Of a DNA stretch of 64,000 bases, positions 1 to 9,808 are shown one piece after another. The translations under genes and the position numbers were made by a program. Source of the DNA: Flavobacteriaceae bacterium (GTDB lineage Bacteria > Bacteroidota > Bacteroidia > Flavobacteriales > Flavobacteriaceae); contig JANQMD010000012.1 in NCBI GenBank assembly GCA_028280265.1, forward strand, positions 1-64,000, given 5' to 3'. The first letter of the stretch is position 1. Every line of letters starts with the position of its first letter. Under the pieces are notes generated by a model, which searched no databases, was not told where the DNA came from, and saw only the letters and a program-made list of their open reading frames with translations.

Positions 1-1398
1 AATGGAAACATGAAGATAGACCAAAACAAAGGAATTGCTAGTATTACTTACAATCACCTAAATTTACCTACACTAGTATATTTTTCTGGAGGACAGCAAA
101 TTGAATATGTTTATGATGCTACTGGGGTGAAACTGGAAAAAAAGGTTACAAATTATAATAATGGAACATTTACTGAGTATGCAGGGAATTATGTGTATGA
201 AAAAATAGGTTCAGGAACTTCAAATCTCCAATTCTTTAATCATCCTGAGGGGTATGTAAAAGCAGACGCAGGCTCGTTTTCTTACGTGTACCAGTACAAA
301 GATCATTTAGGGAATGTTCGACTCTCCTACGCAGATACCAACAATGATGGAACTATTGACGCGGCTACAGAAATTATTGAGGAAAGCAATTACTATCCTT
401 TTGGCTTAAAGCATAAAGGGTATAATAACGTAATTTCTTCGAACGGAAATTCAGTGGCACAGAAATTTGGATATCAAGGAGTAGAATTAAATGAAAGTCT
501 TGACTTGAATTTAATGGAAATGCCATTCAGACAATACGATCCTGCAATTGCTAGATTTACAGGTATTGACCCAATGACTCATTATTCGATGTCTCCTTAT
601 GTTGCTTATGACAATAATCCAGTTTATTGGAGAGATCCATCTGGAGCAGATGCAGAAGCTCCCGAATGGTTAATGGAAATGTTTAATAAGAGCGGTAGTG
701 GATTCACTCAATATACCAATACGGGTAATGGTAGTTTTGAACAAACTGCTCGAGCATCTGATGAGGATATAAAAAATGGAAAAGCAATTATAATTGCATT
801 TCCTGACCAAAACCCTGATATCCCATCTAATCAAAAGGCAGCTCAAAAATTAGAACAATGGTTTGGTGACGGTGACGGTAAAATGAACGGTGCAGGTCAT
901 GCTGGGATTGTTTTAATAGATGGGGAAACAGGTCTGACTAGATATTTTGATTTTGGTAGATACAATAGACCAGATGTTTCAGGATCAAGAGGAAAAGATG
1001 AGGGAGCTGTAAGGTCAAGTGCAAATTATAGAGGACTTTCCATTCCTAATTGGGATTTTAATAAAACTGATGAACAAAATATGGACGCTATCGTAACTGC
1101 TTTACATAAATCTTCAGTATTTAAAGGATATGGAACCATCATGGCATCTCTTGCAGAAGGGCTGGATTATAAAGCCATGCTTAAGTACGCAGAAGAAATG
1201 GAAACAAAAGGCTATCATAACTTTGGAGGCTATCATACATCTACTAATACTAAAAACGCTACCTATTGTGCTAAATTTGTACGAGGTGTTGCTGGAGCTG
1301 GAGGATTTGATTGGAGCTGGTATGTGTTAACAGGTAAAGCCAATGTTGAAGATGTTAATAGAGTTAATAAAAAAGGAATCAAAACAATTAAAGACTAA
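1..1398 (+). CDS. RHS repeat protein, 3' part, with permuted papain-like C-terminal tip
   Basis: The reading frame is open back to base 1, so the gene begins outside the window and only the last 465 codons are seen. The first part is an RHS core: YD-type strands, then YYPFGLKHKGYNN, then DPAIARFTGIDP and YDNNPVYWRDPSG, which marks the end of the conserved shell. The variable tip follows (about 240 residues). It holds GAGHAG (His297 counted from the ATG at 10) and later YCAKFV (Cys420). His before Cys suggests a circularly permuted papain/NlpC-like hydrolase, a fold common in polymorphic toxins; the substrate is unknown. The tip is probably the toxic part of a polymorphic toxin released from the RHS shell. 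The lipoprotein gene starting 5 bases downstream is a possible immunity partner. RHS assignment is secure; the tip activity is inferred from two short motifs. Confidence 0.85.
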   Translation, partial: NGNMKIDQNKGIASITYNHLNLPTLVYFSGGQQIEYVYDATGVKLEKKVTNYNNGTFTEYAGNYVYEKIGSGTSNLQFFNHPEGYVKADAGSFSYVYQYKDHLGNVRLSYADTNNDGTIDAATEIIEESNYYPFGLKHKGYNNVISSNGNSVAQKFGYQGVELNESLDLNLMEMPFRQYDPAIARFTGIDPMTHYSMSPYVAYDNNPVYWRDPSGADAEAPEWLMEMFNKSGSGFTQYTNTGNGSFEQTARASDEDIKNGKAIIIAFPDQNPDIPSNQKAAQKLEQWFGDGDGKMNGAGHAGIVLIDGETGLTRYFDFGRYNRPDVSGSRGKDEGAVRSSANYRGLSIPNWDFNKTDEQNMDAIVTALHKSSVFKGYGTIMASLAEGLDYKAMLKYAEEMETKGYHNFGGYHTSTNTKNATYCAKFVRGVAGAGGFDWSWYVLTGKANVEDVNRVNKKGIKTIKD

Positions 1399-1403
1399 AG
1401 AGT

Positions 1404-2090
1404 ATGAAGAAGTTTTTTGTTTTAATAGCTCTTTTTTCAATGATCAGTTGTAATGGACAGAAAAAGGAATCAAAAAAGTTAAATAAAATGACAAACGATA
1501 CTATTAAGATTCCAAATGATGCTACAAAATTTAATCTAGGATTTGAAGACTCTCCTGTTTGGATTTGGGTTAAAGCATCGGAACCATTAAGTACTAAAAA
1601 CCAAAAATATGATCACGTATATGGTTTTGATTTTTGGGACAAGGATGGATATATTGAAAGAAGATTTTATGAACAAGATAGAGATTTGAATCAGGAAAAT
1701 ATTAAAGAAATCTCTAGCTATAAAATCTTAAGATATCCTGGAGACAACACCTTAAAGTTAATTAAATCCAATGACACGTTAATTCTATTTAGTGTAATGG
1801 AGAATAAAGATTTAAGCAGAGATTTTAAGGGGTTGAATTTTAAGAGAATACCTACAACAAGATTGAATAAAAAAAATGAGAAAGTATCAGGTTTTGATGT
1901 CGAGATAAATATTCAATCTGAAGAAGGAGGTCTTTTTTTAGTAACAACTATTGATTCTCGAGGAATTAAGAAAGCTAAGTACAAAACTAAATGTTCAAAC
2001 TTGAAAGAACATGAATTAAGCTACTTAGATAGAATAAACAATAGAATTTATTTTACTGGAAAAGATTGTTTTTTAGAAGAATCGAAATAG
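1404..2090 (+). CDS. Lipoprotein, candidate immunity protein for the upstream RHS tip
   Basis: A 228-residue protein starting with a short hydrophobic signal ending in a lipobox-like MISC, so Cys16 is probably lipidated and the protein sits on the periplasmic side of a membrane. The remainder is polar, Lys/Asp-rich and predicted to be mostly beta. I do not recognise a family. It starts 5 bases after the RHS stop and must be co-transcribed with it. Genes in this position after RHS tips are commonly immunity proteins, and a periplasmic lipoprotein would fit a toxin acting in the envelope. The last bases nearly touch the convergent peptidase gene. Immunity is inferred from position only. Confidence 0.6.
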   Translation: MKKFFVLIALFSMISCNGQKKESKKLNKMTNDTIKIPNDATKFNLGFEDSPVWIWVKASEPLSTKNQKYDHVYGFDFWDKDGYIERRFYEQDRDLNQENIKEISSYKILRYPGDNTLKLIKSNDTLILFSVMENKDLSRDFKGLNFKRIPTTRLNKKNEKVSGFDVEINIQSEEGGLFLVTTIDSRGIKKAKYKTKCSNLKEHELSYLDRINNRIYFTGKDCFLEESK

Positions 2091-2091
2091 T

Positions 2092-2925
2092 CTAATTTAT
2101 TTGAAGGTGGATATGGTCGTCGTGTCTAACGGCACGGCAACCATGAAACCTTATCTTTTCATTATTTAACTTCATTCTAGTTTTCAAATGAGGCTCTATA
2201 AAGATTTTTGATATCGATTTATTTTTAGACAAAATGTGAATTAAATCTTTTGTTCTTTGTAAATCAAAAATCATCTTATCCTTATTCCATTGAGGAACAA
2301 ATCTCTCAATGATTCCATATTGCCAAAATCCTTTTTCCTCACAGTTTTTAGGCATATTGTACTCTTCTGCTTTAGGTTCTTCAAAAACTCCATAGCCTAT
2401 GAGTGACGGAGCAGAATTATTCAACTCTTTTTTATTTTGGTCTTTGTAAAAGAACGCTAAATCTAATTTTTTACCATCATTATGACTTAAGTGAGGGGCA
2501 AGAGGAAAACCATCAAAGAATGGAAAGTTTGCATCTAAATAACTTACAACAGAGTTTGGATGTAATCCATTAAACTCTTCAGCGGAATTAATGATACTTT
2601 CTTTCAATTTTGGAGTTACATAATGTCTGTTTAAAACACAGGTCATTATATTTAGTGGTTTTATATTCTCATTCGAGAAAACAGGTAATGGAGTTCTTCC
2701 AAGACTTTTAGCAACTGGAGGAACTATGATAAATGAGAAAAACAAGTAAGTCAGAATATAAATAATGATAAATAAAAATCTCTTATTAAGCTTTAAGAGA
2801 TTTTTTTTCAAAACAAAATTTCTTACGAAGATACTTACTAGATATACTAATCCTCCTATTTGAGTACCTATTGTTAGTACAAGAACAAAAATTAAATGGA
2901 GAACAAATTTTATAGCAAGTTTCAT
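2092..2925 (-). CDS. Membrane-anchored LAS-type metallopeptidase-like protein
   Basis: 277 residues. Two hydrophobic segments (about 5-34 and 49-72) anchor the protein; the rest should lie in the periplasm. The sequence carries the LAS signature: HxxxxxxD (His148 to Asp155, in SHNDGKKLDL) and a C-terminal HxH (His271, His273, in HDDHIHLQ). LAS enzymes such as MepA, VanX and D-Ala-D-Ala endopeptidases bind zinc through these residues and cut peptidoglycan crosslinks, so a cell-wall peptidase is likely. Its stop lies one base from the stop of the convergent lipoprotein gene. Whether it belongs to the RHS toxin locus or to the older chromosome is unclear. The overall family is inferred from motifs; no close named relative was recognised. 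Confidence 0.55.
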   Translation of the reverse strand: MKLAIKFVLHLIFVLVLTIGTQIGGLVYLVSIFVRNFVLKKNLLKLNKRFLFIIIYILTYLFFSFIIVPPVAKSLGRTPLPVFSNENIKPLNIMTCVLNRHYVTPKLKESIINSAEEFNGLHPNSVVSYLDANFPFFDGFPLAPHLSHNDGKKLDLAFFYKDQNKKELNNSAPSLIGYGVFEEPKAEEYNMPKNCEEKGFWQYGIIERFVPQWNKDKMIFDLQRTKDLIHILSKNKSISKIFIEPHLKTRMKLNNEKIRFHGCRAVRHDDHIHLQIN

Positions 2926-3024
2926 AAGTATATAAAGTCAAACTTATTCTTTTATTGTAAACGTTTATTGACCGACAAGTATTTCTTTAAAATTACTCCT
3001 CTGTATTATAAAATCCTATAACTT

Positions 3025-3381
3025 TTAAAAACCAAACTTTACAAATCTTCTATTGAAATAACGATATCCATTTGCTAATGCAAATAATATAAAGAAAATT
3101 CCTGTAGCGTAGTAGAAGTCTTTCGTTTCGTCGTACTTGATGAGCGTCCCAACAAAGCTAACTGTTATCAGTCCAAAATAGGTCATGATTGATAGAAATT
3201 GGTAAATCGTTTTGTGATTTACCTCAATGAGAATATTGAACCTAATAGGTTTATTGATTTTTCTTACAACAACTTTTACAGCTCTCTATGAAGCTTTACG
3301 AATCTTTTTTCTTTGCTTCTTTGAGAGTTTTACACATTGAGATAATAATGTTTTGAGTAGTGTAGGCAAAATGCTTTCCAT
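3025..3381 (-). pseudogene. Small two-helix membrane protein interrupted by one in-frame amber codon
   Basis: Reading the minus strand from ATG at 3381 to TAA at 3025 gives 118 sense positions in a single frame, broken only by TAG at 3288-3286 (codon 32). The N-terminal part is basic (KKQRKKIRKAS), the C-terminal part has two hydrophobic helices (around FLSIMTYFGLITVSFVG and GIFFILFALA) and ends RFVKFGF. No frameshift is needed, so this is either a recently inactivated gene, a suppressed stop, or a sequencing error. Without readthrough the gene would give a 31-residue peptide. No family recognised. Confidence 0.55.
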
Positions 3382-3709
3382 AAAAATTTGATTTAGGGTT
3401 TATTCTTACAAGATAGGAAAACAATCAAAAAGCATATCGCTGTTAAAAACTTGTTGGAGTATTTTTTCCTCTCTGCTATAGTAATTTCTAACAACCAAGC
3501 AACCTAACCCCTCCATGAGGACACGGTTCAAATAGCCCAAGTCACGAACCAGTTTAGAAACCCCATCATCAATGGGTTGTACTGGTTTGTGCTACACCTT
3601 GGAAACTTGTGTGTAAGAACTGCTCTGGGCAGTTCTACCATGGTGATGGGCTTTTTGGTTGGTACTTACTTTACACGCCACTTCACACTTACTATACTTA
3701 AATCCAGCT
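3382..3709. other. Intergenic stretch before the large RHS gene, with two hairpins
   Basis: No gene is seen here. Two inverted repeats stand out: ACCAGT (3548-3553) pairs with ACTGGT (3581-3586), with AACCCcAT/ATGGGTT pairing inside it; and AGAACTGC (3616-3623) pairs perfectly with GCAGTTCT (3629-3636) across a 5-base loop. They lie 75-160 bases before the RHS start and could act in the leader mRNA or as protein-binding sites. Neither is followed by a T-run, so they are not typical terminators. Confidence 0.45.
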
Positions 3710-6700
3710 ATGAAAATTCCAAGCAATACATTTAAAAGTTATACGCAAGGTTTTTTTGTTGCGCTCTTACAAGTCGTCATTTTCTTGACGACTTTTTTTG
3801 TTGCAACAACAGCCTTTGCACAAGAAATATCATTATCAGAAGAAACTTCAATATCTGAATCAAAAGAGCTTCAGAGTATTGAACCTACAGAAGCTGAAGA
3901 GCAAATCTCTTTAGAAAGGGAATTGCCAAGCCAAGAACCTGAACTCTCAAAAGAACAACAGGCTGAAATTTCAGAGCTAGATAAACTCCTAAAGTCAGAG
4001 AAGATTTCTCAGGAAGAGTACGACAAGAGAAAGCAAGAGATTATCGGAACTGAGCTTTTAGCTACTGAACAGATGTCACTAGCTCGTTCCGCACAACAAG
4101 TGGAACCCGAAGCTCAGACACTAGGGAAGTACATCGCCCCTACGGTTTCAACCACCAACGGGTCACTTAACTATACCTATCCTATTTCACTTCCTTCTGG
4201 TCGGAATAATTTAACGCCCGACCTTTCGCTTTCATATACCTCAGGAAGTAAATCATACAGCTCAGTTGTTGCAACTGGATGGTCAGTAAACATTCCATAC
4301 ATCCAACGTTTCAATAAAACAGGAACGGAAGATTTATATACCACTGATACCTTTACCTCATCAATAGACGGTGAACTCATCAGTCAGGGAAATGGAATCT
4401 TTACCCCACGAGTTGAAACAGGGAACTTCCTAAAATACGAGTACAGCAATAATAGTTGGGAAGTAACAGATAAAGAGGGAACCGTGTACGAGTTTGGACT
4501 CACCACAGGTGCACGACAAGATAAACCAAATGACAGTAGCAAGATTTTCTCATGGATGCTTGAAAAGGTGACTGATACCAATGGAAATGTTATTGACTAT
4601 ACGTACTTTAAAGATGGGGGGCAAATTTATCCTGATACTATTTCCTATGCTATTCATGATGTAACGTTCACGAGAACTGCTCGAACGTCATCTCATACGG
4701 CATACAACCCACTCTTTGCGGTAACTACTAACCACTACATTGATGGCATTGAAGTAGAAACTGATAACAGTTTAGTATCTGATTATGCACTGACTATTGC
4801 TAACAGTAAGGTTGAAGACATCACTCTTACAGGACACGAAGGAACACAAAACCTAAAACTTCCTTCAACCCTCTTTGACTATGCTGACGACAATCAGGTG
4901 GTGAATTTCAATTTAGACACCTCACTTGGAATTGAAGAGGATAGACACCTTGGGGTTCGCTTTGCTGATGTAAACGGTGATAGTCTACCTGACTTTATTG
5001 CCAACTACCGCCAAACAAACGGAACGAACTTACAATACCTTAAGATTAATACTGGTTCTGGTTGGCAGACTGCTTCATGGACATTCCCAAGCGATTTTGG
5101 AATGATCTTTTATGACTATGATGCTCAAAAGATAGGATATGGAGAGGTAGTGGATGTAAACGGTGACGGCTTGGCTGACCTTGTATATAAATACCCAAAC
5201 AAACGGAGAGAATGGAAATTCTACATTAATAATGGTTCTGGATGGACGCTTGATACCGACTGGGGCTTCAAAGATCGTTATGGTCAAGGTTCACGATTTG
5301 GTGATGTAAACGGAGATGGGCTCCCTGATGTAGTTACAAGTTATGTAAGAAACGGAAACCACACCAGAGGTCTAAGAATCAACACAGGTTCGGGTTGGGT
5401 ATCGAACCCATGGTTACCACCAAACGTCTGGAACCTCTTTTTCTACGATTATTCAAGTCAACAGGTGAAGGATGCACAGCTCACCGACGTCAACCAAGAT
5501 GGACTCGTTGACTTTGTGCTGACTAATGACCAAAATGATTGGAAATTCTATGTCAATGAAGGACAGCAGTGGACGTATGATTCTGATTGGGACTTTGACT
5601 ATCAATGGTCTCGAGGAACGAAGTTTGGCGATATTGATGGAGATGGATTGGGTGACATCATTAGTGCTTTTCGTGATGGAGGCGTAACGATTCGTGAAGT
5701 ACACAAAAACACAGGCTCAGGATGGCAACAAGATAGTATCAATCTTCCAAATGTGTGGCCTGAGTTCTTCTATGACTACAACCAACAAGAGTATGCACGT
5801 GGAGATATTGTAGACATTAATGGTGATGGAATTACCGACTTTGTGTACAAGAAGAATGGTGACGATTGGAAGTTTTACAAAAACTCAGCCAGTCCACGAG
5901 CGAACATTGATAAAATTACACACAGTTTAGGAGGAACTCACGAGTTTACCTACGACACGGCTCGCTCCATCGATGCAAGCAATACCGTTGGTTTCCCACT
6001 TCGTGTCGTTACAGGAATGACTACCGACGACCAAAATGGAAACGTAAACACCACAAGCTACCTATACAAAGATGCCGAGTACTATTACGATGATCCGTTT
6101 GATCGGAAGTTTGCAGGATTTGGAGAGGTAATCCAAACCAATCCTGATAACTCAATTACTACCATTAAGTACCACCAAGGAAACGGACAGCAAGGAAATG
6201 AACCAACCGATTCTTACGCTAAAATTGGAAAGGTATATGAAACCTCTGTTGCTGACGGGGTAGGTAACAGTTATGAAATAACAAGAACTAACTACGAGGA
6301 AAATAACCTCGGAGGTATTTCAAACAGCATTCAAACAGAATCGGTAGTGACCCTACAGTACGATGGTACTAGCTCACACACTGATACTGCGGTTGGGTAT
6401 GATTACGATAACTACGGAAACGTAACTAAGGAAACACAGTATGGTGAAGTTTCAGGAAACACTAATGGAACGTTTACTGACTCAGGAAGCGACAAGCGAA
6501 CAACCGACATCACCTACACCAACAATACAACTGATTACATTGTAGGACTTCCAACCAATCAAACCCTCAAGAATAACTCAGGAACAAAAGAAGCTGAAAC
6601 TGACTTCAGCTACGATACTGACGGAAACCTGTTGACTCAGTCACAGTGGATTTCAGGTACAAACTACGCTGACACAACCTACACATATAATAGTTATGGT

Positions 6701-9481
6701 CTTCCGCTTACCGAAACTGATCCGTTGAACAATACAACATCTTACGTATATGACTCACACACCATGTATCCTGCAACGGTTACTAATGCAGAAGGTCACG
6801 TAACGAGCTACACCTACGACTACTCGTCTGGAAAGATGGCTTCAATGACTGAGCCAAATGGAAAAGTGACGCAGTACGATTACGATGCGCTTGATAGATT
6901 CGTTGAAGAAGAACAGACCTTTGAAAACGGAGGTTTGCAAACAATGCGAGTGATGTCATACAACACATCAGCTCAACCACAGTACCGAAAAGAAACCCTC
7001 TATCGTTCTAGCTCAGACTCTCAAGACATCTATACCTATCTCAATGGATTTGGAAAAACCATCCAGACTAAGCAAGAAATGGATTCAGGATGGCTCACCC
7101 TAGATACCGTCTACGACAGTATGGACAGGATTGAAGAACAGTCACTTCCGTACGAAACAAGCTCGTCTTCAAACTCAAATTCGACATCAAATAGTAATTT
7201 ACTCACTAGCTTTGTATACGACCCGCTTGGGCGAGTGACCTCAAGTACCAACGCAAAGGGGACGACAACAACTGATCACAACGGATTTGAAACAACTGTT
7301 ACGGATGCAGAGAATAATGAAAAAGACCTCATTACTGATGCCTTTAAGAACCTTGTTCAGGTAAACGAATACAACGGAAGTTCAACCTATACCACCGAGT
7401 ACGAGTACAATGCACAAAACCTTCTTACCAAGATTACCGATGCAGAAAACAACGTTCGTGATATTGCTTACGATGGAATTGGAAGACGGACATCATTAGA
7501 AGATTTGCATGATGCTTCTGACAGTACCTTTGGAACATGGAGCTTTGTATATGATGACATCAATCTGACCTCACAAACCGATCCAAAGGGAACAACTACT
7601 TCATACACTTATGATGATATCAATCGAGTATTGACCGAAGACAATAGTTCAACTGTTGGAATAGATATAACGTATAACTATGATAGTTGTACGTTCGGAA
7701 GTGGAAAGCTCTGTAGCGTAACCACTCCTGATGTAACAACAAGCTATAACTACCTCAAACAAGGATTAGTCGATACCGTCACTAAACTTATTGATGGAGT
7801 AAGTTACACCACTAACAATGACTACAACCGACAAGGACAAGCTACGAAGGTAATCCATCCAAACAGTTCATATACTGATTATGAGTACAATACACGAGGT
7901 TTGGTAGATAATGTGCTGTACAACGGAACCTCTCTGGTAACGGCTGATTATGGAGTGCACGGGCGACCAACGAGTTTCACTCATAGCAACGGAGCTACTT
8001 CAACGCTTACCTACGATGCAAACGAGCTCTACGAGCTTACTGGCAAGACAACAACATCGGCAGGAATCGACATTCAAGACATGAGTTACAGTTACGACGA
8101 TGTCGGAAATATTACTCAGATTGTAGATGCTTCGGCTACGGATACGGCAAAAACTCAAACCTTCACTTATGATGACCTGTACCGATTAACTCAAAGCGTA
8201 GTAACCAACTCAGCGAACAGCGCTGACTACACTCGAAACTATACTTACTCTCCGATTGGAAATATCACAGCCTTTAATGGGGTAAGTTACAGCTACACCG
8301 ATACAGGGTACTCAAATCCTCATGCAGTAACGAGTGTGGATGGAACAAGCTATACCTACGATAACAACGGTAACCTAACCTCAGATGGTACATGGACTCA
8401 TACATGGGATTACCGAAACCGACTTTCTTCTTCAACTGATGGACTAACCACTTCAAGCTATGAGTACGATCATGAAAACATGAGAACCAAACTCGTAGAG
8501 GGAAGTGATACTACCATTTACCCAAGTGCTGACTACGAGCTACTGAACGGAAATACAAAAATCTCACTATCACTTGGCGAAACGCTTGTTGCTACTGATG
8601 ACAATGGAACAATCAATCATGTTCACACTGATCATCTTGGAGGAACCAACATCACGACAGATACTCTTGGTGCAATCACTCAAACATTGGATTACTTCCC
8701 ATTTGGAGACACCAGAATTGATACGGGAACAGATAATGAAACCAAACAGTTCACAGGCTACACCAAGGATGCCTCAACTGGATTGCACTACGCTGGAGCA
8801 AGATACTATGCTAATGATATTGGGCGGTTCATCTCTCAAGACCCTGCAAGTTTGAGATTTGGAACGGATTTGGAAGAGTTAAAAAGATTTATTATTGATC
8901 CTCAAAAGTTAAATACTTACAGCTATGCAAAAAACAATCCTGTCTCTTATATTGATCCTGACGGTGAAGAGCCAATTACATTATTAACTGCTCTCAGCTA
9001 CACCTTATTTGCATATTCAGTCGCTGAATTGGGTGTCAATGCCTATGAAATAAATACAATAAGGACATATCCAGAACAATTTTCAGTAGAGGAAATTAAT
9101 AGCGTACAAAACGAAACCTTATTTAATCTTGCAACTATTGGTGTAGGAAAGACACTTGATACAACTGATGCAGTTCTATTTGATTCAGGTATAATAGCGA
9201 TAAATGAATTAGGAGCTCATATAGAAAACCCAGACGTAAACTTTGAAAGCGGACTCGAAAACAGTCTCAAAGAAAATGATCAAGGATTTAACTTTACGCC
9301 TGTAGAAACTAATTACAATAATTCATTCGCAAAGCCACAAAATCAAGTAGACCCGATACAAGAGACCACTTCTTTTGTGAAAGAAACGTTTAGTAATTTA
9401 CAAAGCAGAGGACAAAATAGTGGTGAAAAGAAACAAACCAATCGACCTAACCAGACAAGAAAGAGGTCAGATACTGAGTAA
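3710..9481 (+). CDS. Giant RHS/YD-repeat protein with SpvB-like and FG-GAP regions
   Basis: 1923 residues. I start it at the ATG at 3710, which gives a signal peptide ending TTAFAQ; the open frame extends upstream to a TTG but those 17 residues look spurious. Order: signal peptide (1-39), a Glu/Gln-rich low-complexity stretch (to about 130), a SpvB/insecticidal-toxin-like beta region, six FG-GAP/VCBS calcium loops of the DVNGDGLPD kind (about 420-705), a long YD-repeat shell (about 780-1640), the RHS core RYYANDIGRFISQDP and NTYSYAKNNPVSYIDPDGE (about 1698-1745), and a 175-residue tip. Probably a secreted shell protein that encapsulates and releases its tip. The tip is not recognised; it starts with a hydrophobic stretch and ends in a basic, polar tail. 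The core wording is closer to what I recall from candidate-phylum (Parcubacteria-like) proteins than to the other RHS fragments here, hinting at transfer. Confidence 0.88.
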   Translation: MKIPSNTFKSYTQGFFVALLQVVIFLTTFFVATTAFAQEISLSEETSISESKELQSIEPTEAEEQISLERELPSQEPELSKEQQAEISELDKLLKSEKISQEEYDKRKQEIIGTELLATEQMSLARSAQQVEPEAQTLGKYIAPTVSTTNGSLNYTYPISLPSGRNNLTPDLSLSYTSGSKSYSSVVATGWSVNIPYIQRFNKTGTEDLYTTDTFTSSIDGELISQGNGIFTPRVETGNFLKYEYSNNSWEVTDKEGTVYEFGLTTGARQDKPNDSSKIFSWMLEKVTDTNGNVIDYTYFKDGGQIYPDTISYAIHDVTFTRTARTSSHTAYNPLFAVTTNHYIDGIEVETDNSLVSDYALTIANSKVEDITLTGHEGTQNLKLPSTLFDYADDNQVVNFNLDTSLGIEEDRHLGVRFADVNGDSLPDFIANYRQTNGTNLQYLKINTGSGWQTASWTFPSDFGMIFYDYDAQKIGYGEVVDVNGDGLADLVYKYPNKRREWKFYINNGSGWTLDTDWGFKDRYGQGSRFGDVNGDGLPDVVTSYVRNGNHTRGLRINTGSGWVSNPWLPPNVWNLFFYDYSSQQVKDAQLTDVNQDGLVDFVLTNDQNDWKFYVNEGQQWTYDSDWDFDYQWSRGTKFGDIDGDGLGDIISAFRDGGVTIREVHKNTGSGWQQDSINLPNVWPEFFYDYNQQEYARGDIVDINGDGITDFVYKKNGDDWKFYKNSASPRANIDKITHSLGGTHEFTYDTARSIDASNTVGFPLRVVTGMTTDDQNGNVNTTSYLYKDAEYYYDDPFDRKFAGFGEVIQTNPDNSITTIKYHQGNGQQGNEPTDSYAKIGKVYETSVADGVGNSYEITRTNYEENNLGGISNSIQTESVVTLQYDGTSSHTDTAVGYDYDNYGNVTKETQYGEVSGNTNGTFTDSGSDKRTTDITYTNNTTDYIVGLPTNQTLKNNSGTKEAETDFSYDTDGNLLTQSQWISGTNYADTTYTYNSYGLPLTETDPLNNTTSYVYDSHTMYPATVTNAEGHVTSYTYDYSSGKMASMTEPNGKVTQYDYDALDRFVEEEQTFENGGLQTMRVMSYNTSAQPQYRKETLYRSSSDSQDIYTYLNGFGKTIQTKQEMDSGWLTLDTVYDSMDRIEEQSLPYETSSSSNSNSTSNSNLLTSFVYDPLGRVTSSTNAKGTTTTDHNGFETTVTDAENNEKDLITDAFKNLVQVNEYNGSSTYTTEYEYNAQNLLTKITDAENNVRDIAYDGIGRRTSLEDLHDASDSTFGTWSFVYDDINLTSQTDPKGTTTSYTYDDINRVLTEDNSSTVGIDITYNYDSCTFGSGKLCSVTTPDVTTSYNYLKQGLVDTVTKLIDGVSYTTNNDYNRQGQATKVIHPNSSYTDYEYNTRGLVDNVLYNGTSLVTADYGVHGRPTSFTHSNGATSTLTYDANELYELTGKTTTSAGIDIQDMSYSYDDVGNITQIVDASATDTAKTQTFTYDDLYRLTQSVVTNSANSADYTRNYTYSPIGNITAFNGVSYSYTDTGYSNPHAVTSVDGTSYTYDNNGNLTSDGTWTHTWDYRNRLSSSTDGLTTSSYEYDHENMRTKLVEGSDTTIYPSADYELLNGNTKISLSLGETLVATDDNGTINHVHTDHLGGTNITTDTLGAITQTLDYFPFGDTRIDTGTDNETKQFTGYTKDASTGLHYAGARYYANDIGRFISQDPASLRFGTDLEELKRFIIDPQKLNTYSYAKNNPVSYIDPDGEEPITLLTALSYTLFAYSVAELGVNAYEINTIRTYPEQFSVEEINSVQNETLFNLATIGVGKTLDTTDAVLFDSGIIAINELGAHIENPDVNFESGLENSLKENDQGFNFTPVETNYNNSFAKPQNQVDPIQETTSFVKETFSNLQSRGQNSGEKKQTNRPNQTRKRSDTE

Positions 9482-9498
9482 TAAAGTAGAAAATAGCT

Positions 9499-9759
9499 AT
9501 GAATAATTTTTTAACAACAATGGAATCATACTGGCAATATTTATCAGTTGTCGCAGGCTTAATACTTGTTTATTTAGGATTCAAGATTGCTTTTAACAGT
9601 AAGTTTCTTGGTAAACTCATGGGTGAAGATCGAATTTGGGAACACAAAAAAGGCAGGCTTTTTAATGAAAAGGAAGCGAAAAACTATAATCGAGGAAGAG
9701 GCATACAAATAGCTCTAGTAGGAATTATTTTTATAGTATTTGGTATTGTATCTCTTTAG
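9499..9759 (+). CDS. Small two-helix membrane protein, candidate immunity protein
   Basis: 86 residues with hydrophobic helices at about 14-30 and 69-85 and a basic, polar loop between them (EHKKGRLFNEKEAKNYNRGRG). It begins 17 bases after the giant RHS gene and is followed by a strong terminator, so the two form one transcription unit. A small membrane protein directly after an RHS tip is a typical immunity position, and would suit a tip that acts on the inner membrane. No family recognised; function inferred from position. Confidence 0.6.
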   Translation: MNNFLTTMESYWQYLSVVAGLILVYLGFKIAFNSKFLGKLMGEDRIWEHKKGRLFNEKEAKNYNRGRGIQIALVGIIFIVFGIVSL

Positions 9760-9776
9760 ATATGGCGGCCTTTATA

Positions 9777-9802
9777 AAAAACACCTATCACTAGGTGTTT
9801 TT
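9777..9802. terminator. Bidirectional rho-independent terminator
   Basis: A perfect 11-bp stem AAAAACACCTA/TAGGTGTTTTT with a TCAC loop. The flanking A- and T-runs allow it to end both the RHS unit from the left and the convergent minus-strand operon whose last gene stops at 9809. Confidence 0.85.
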
Positions 9803-9808
9803 GCTTGG

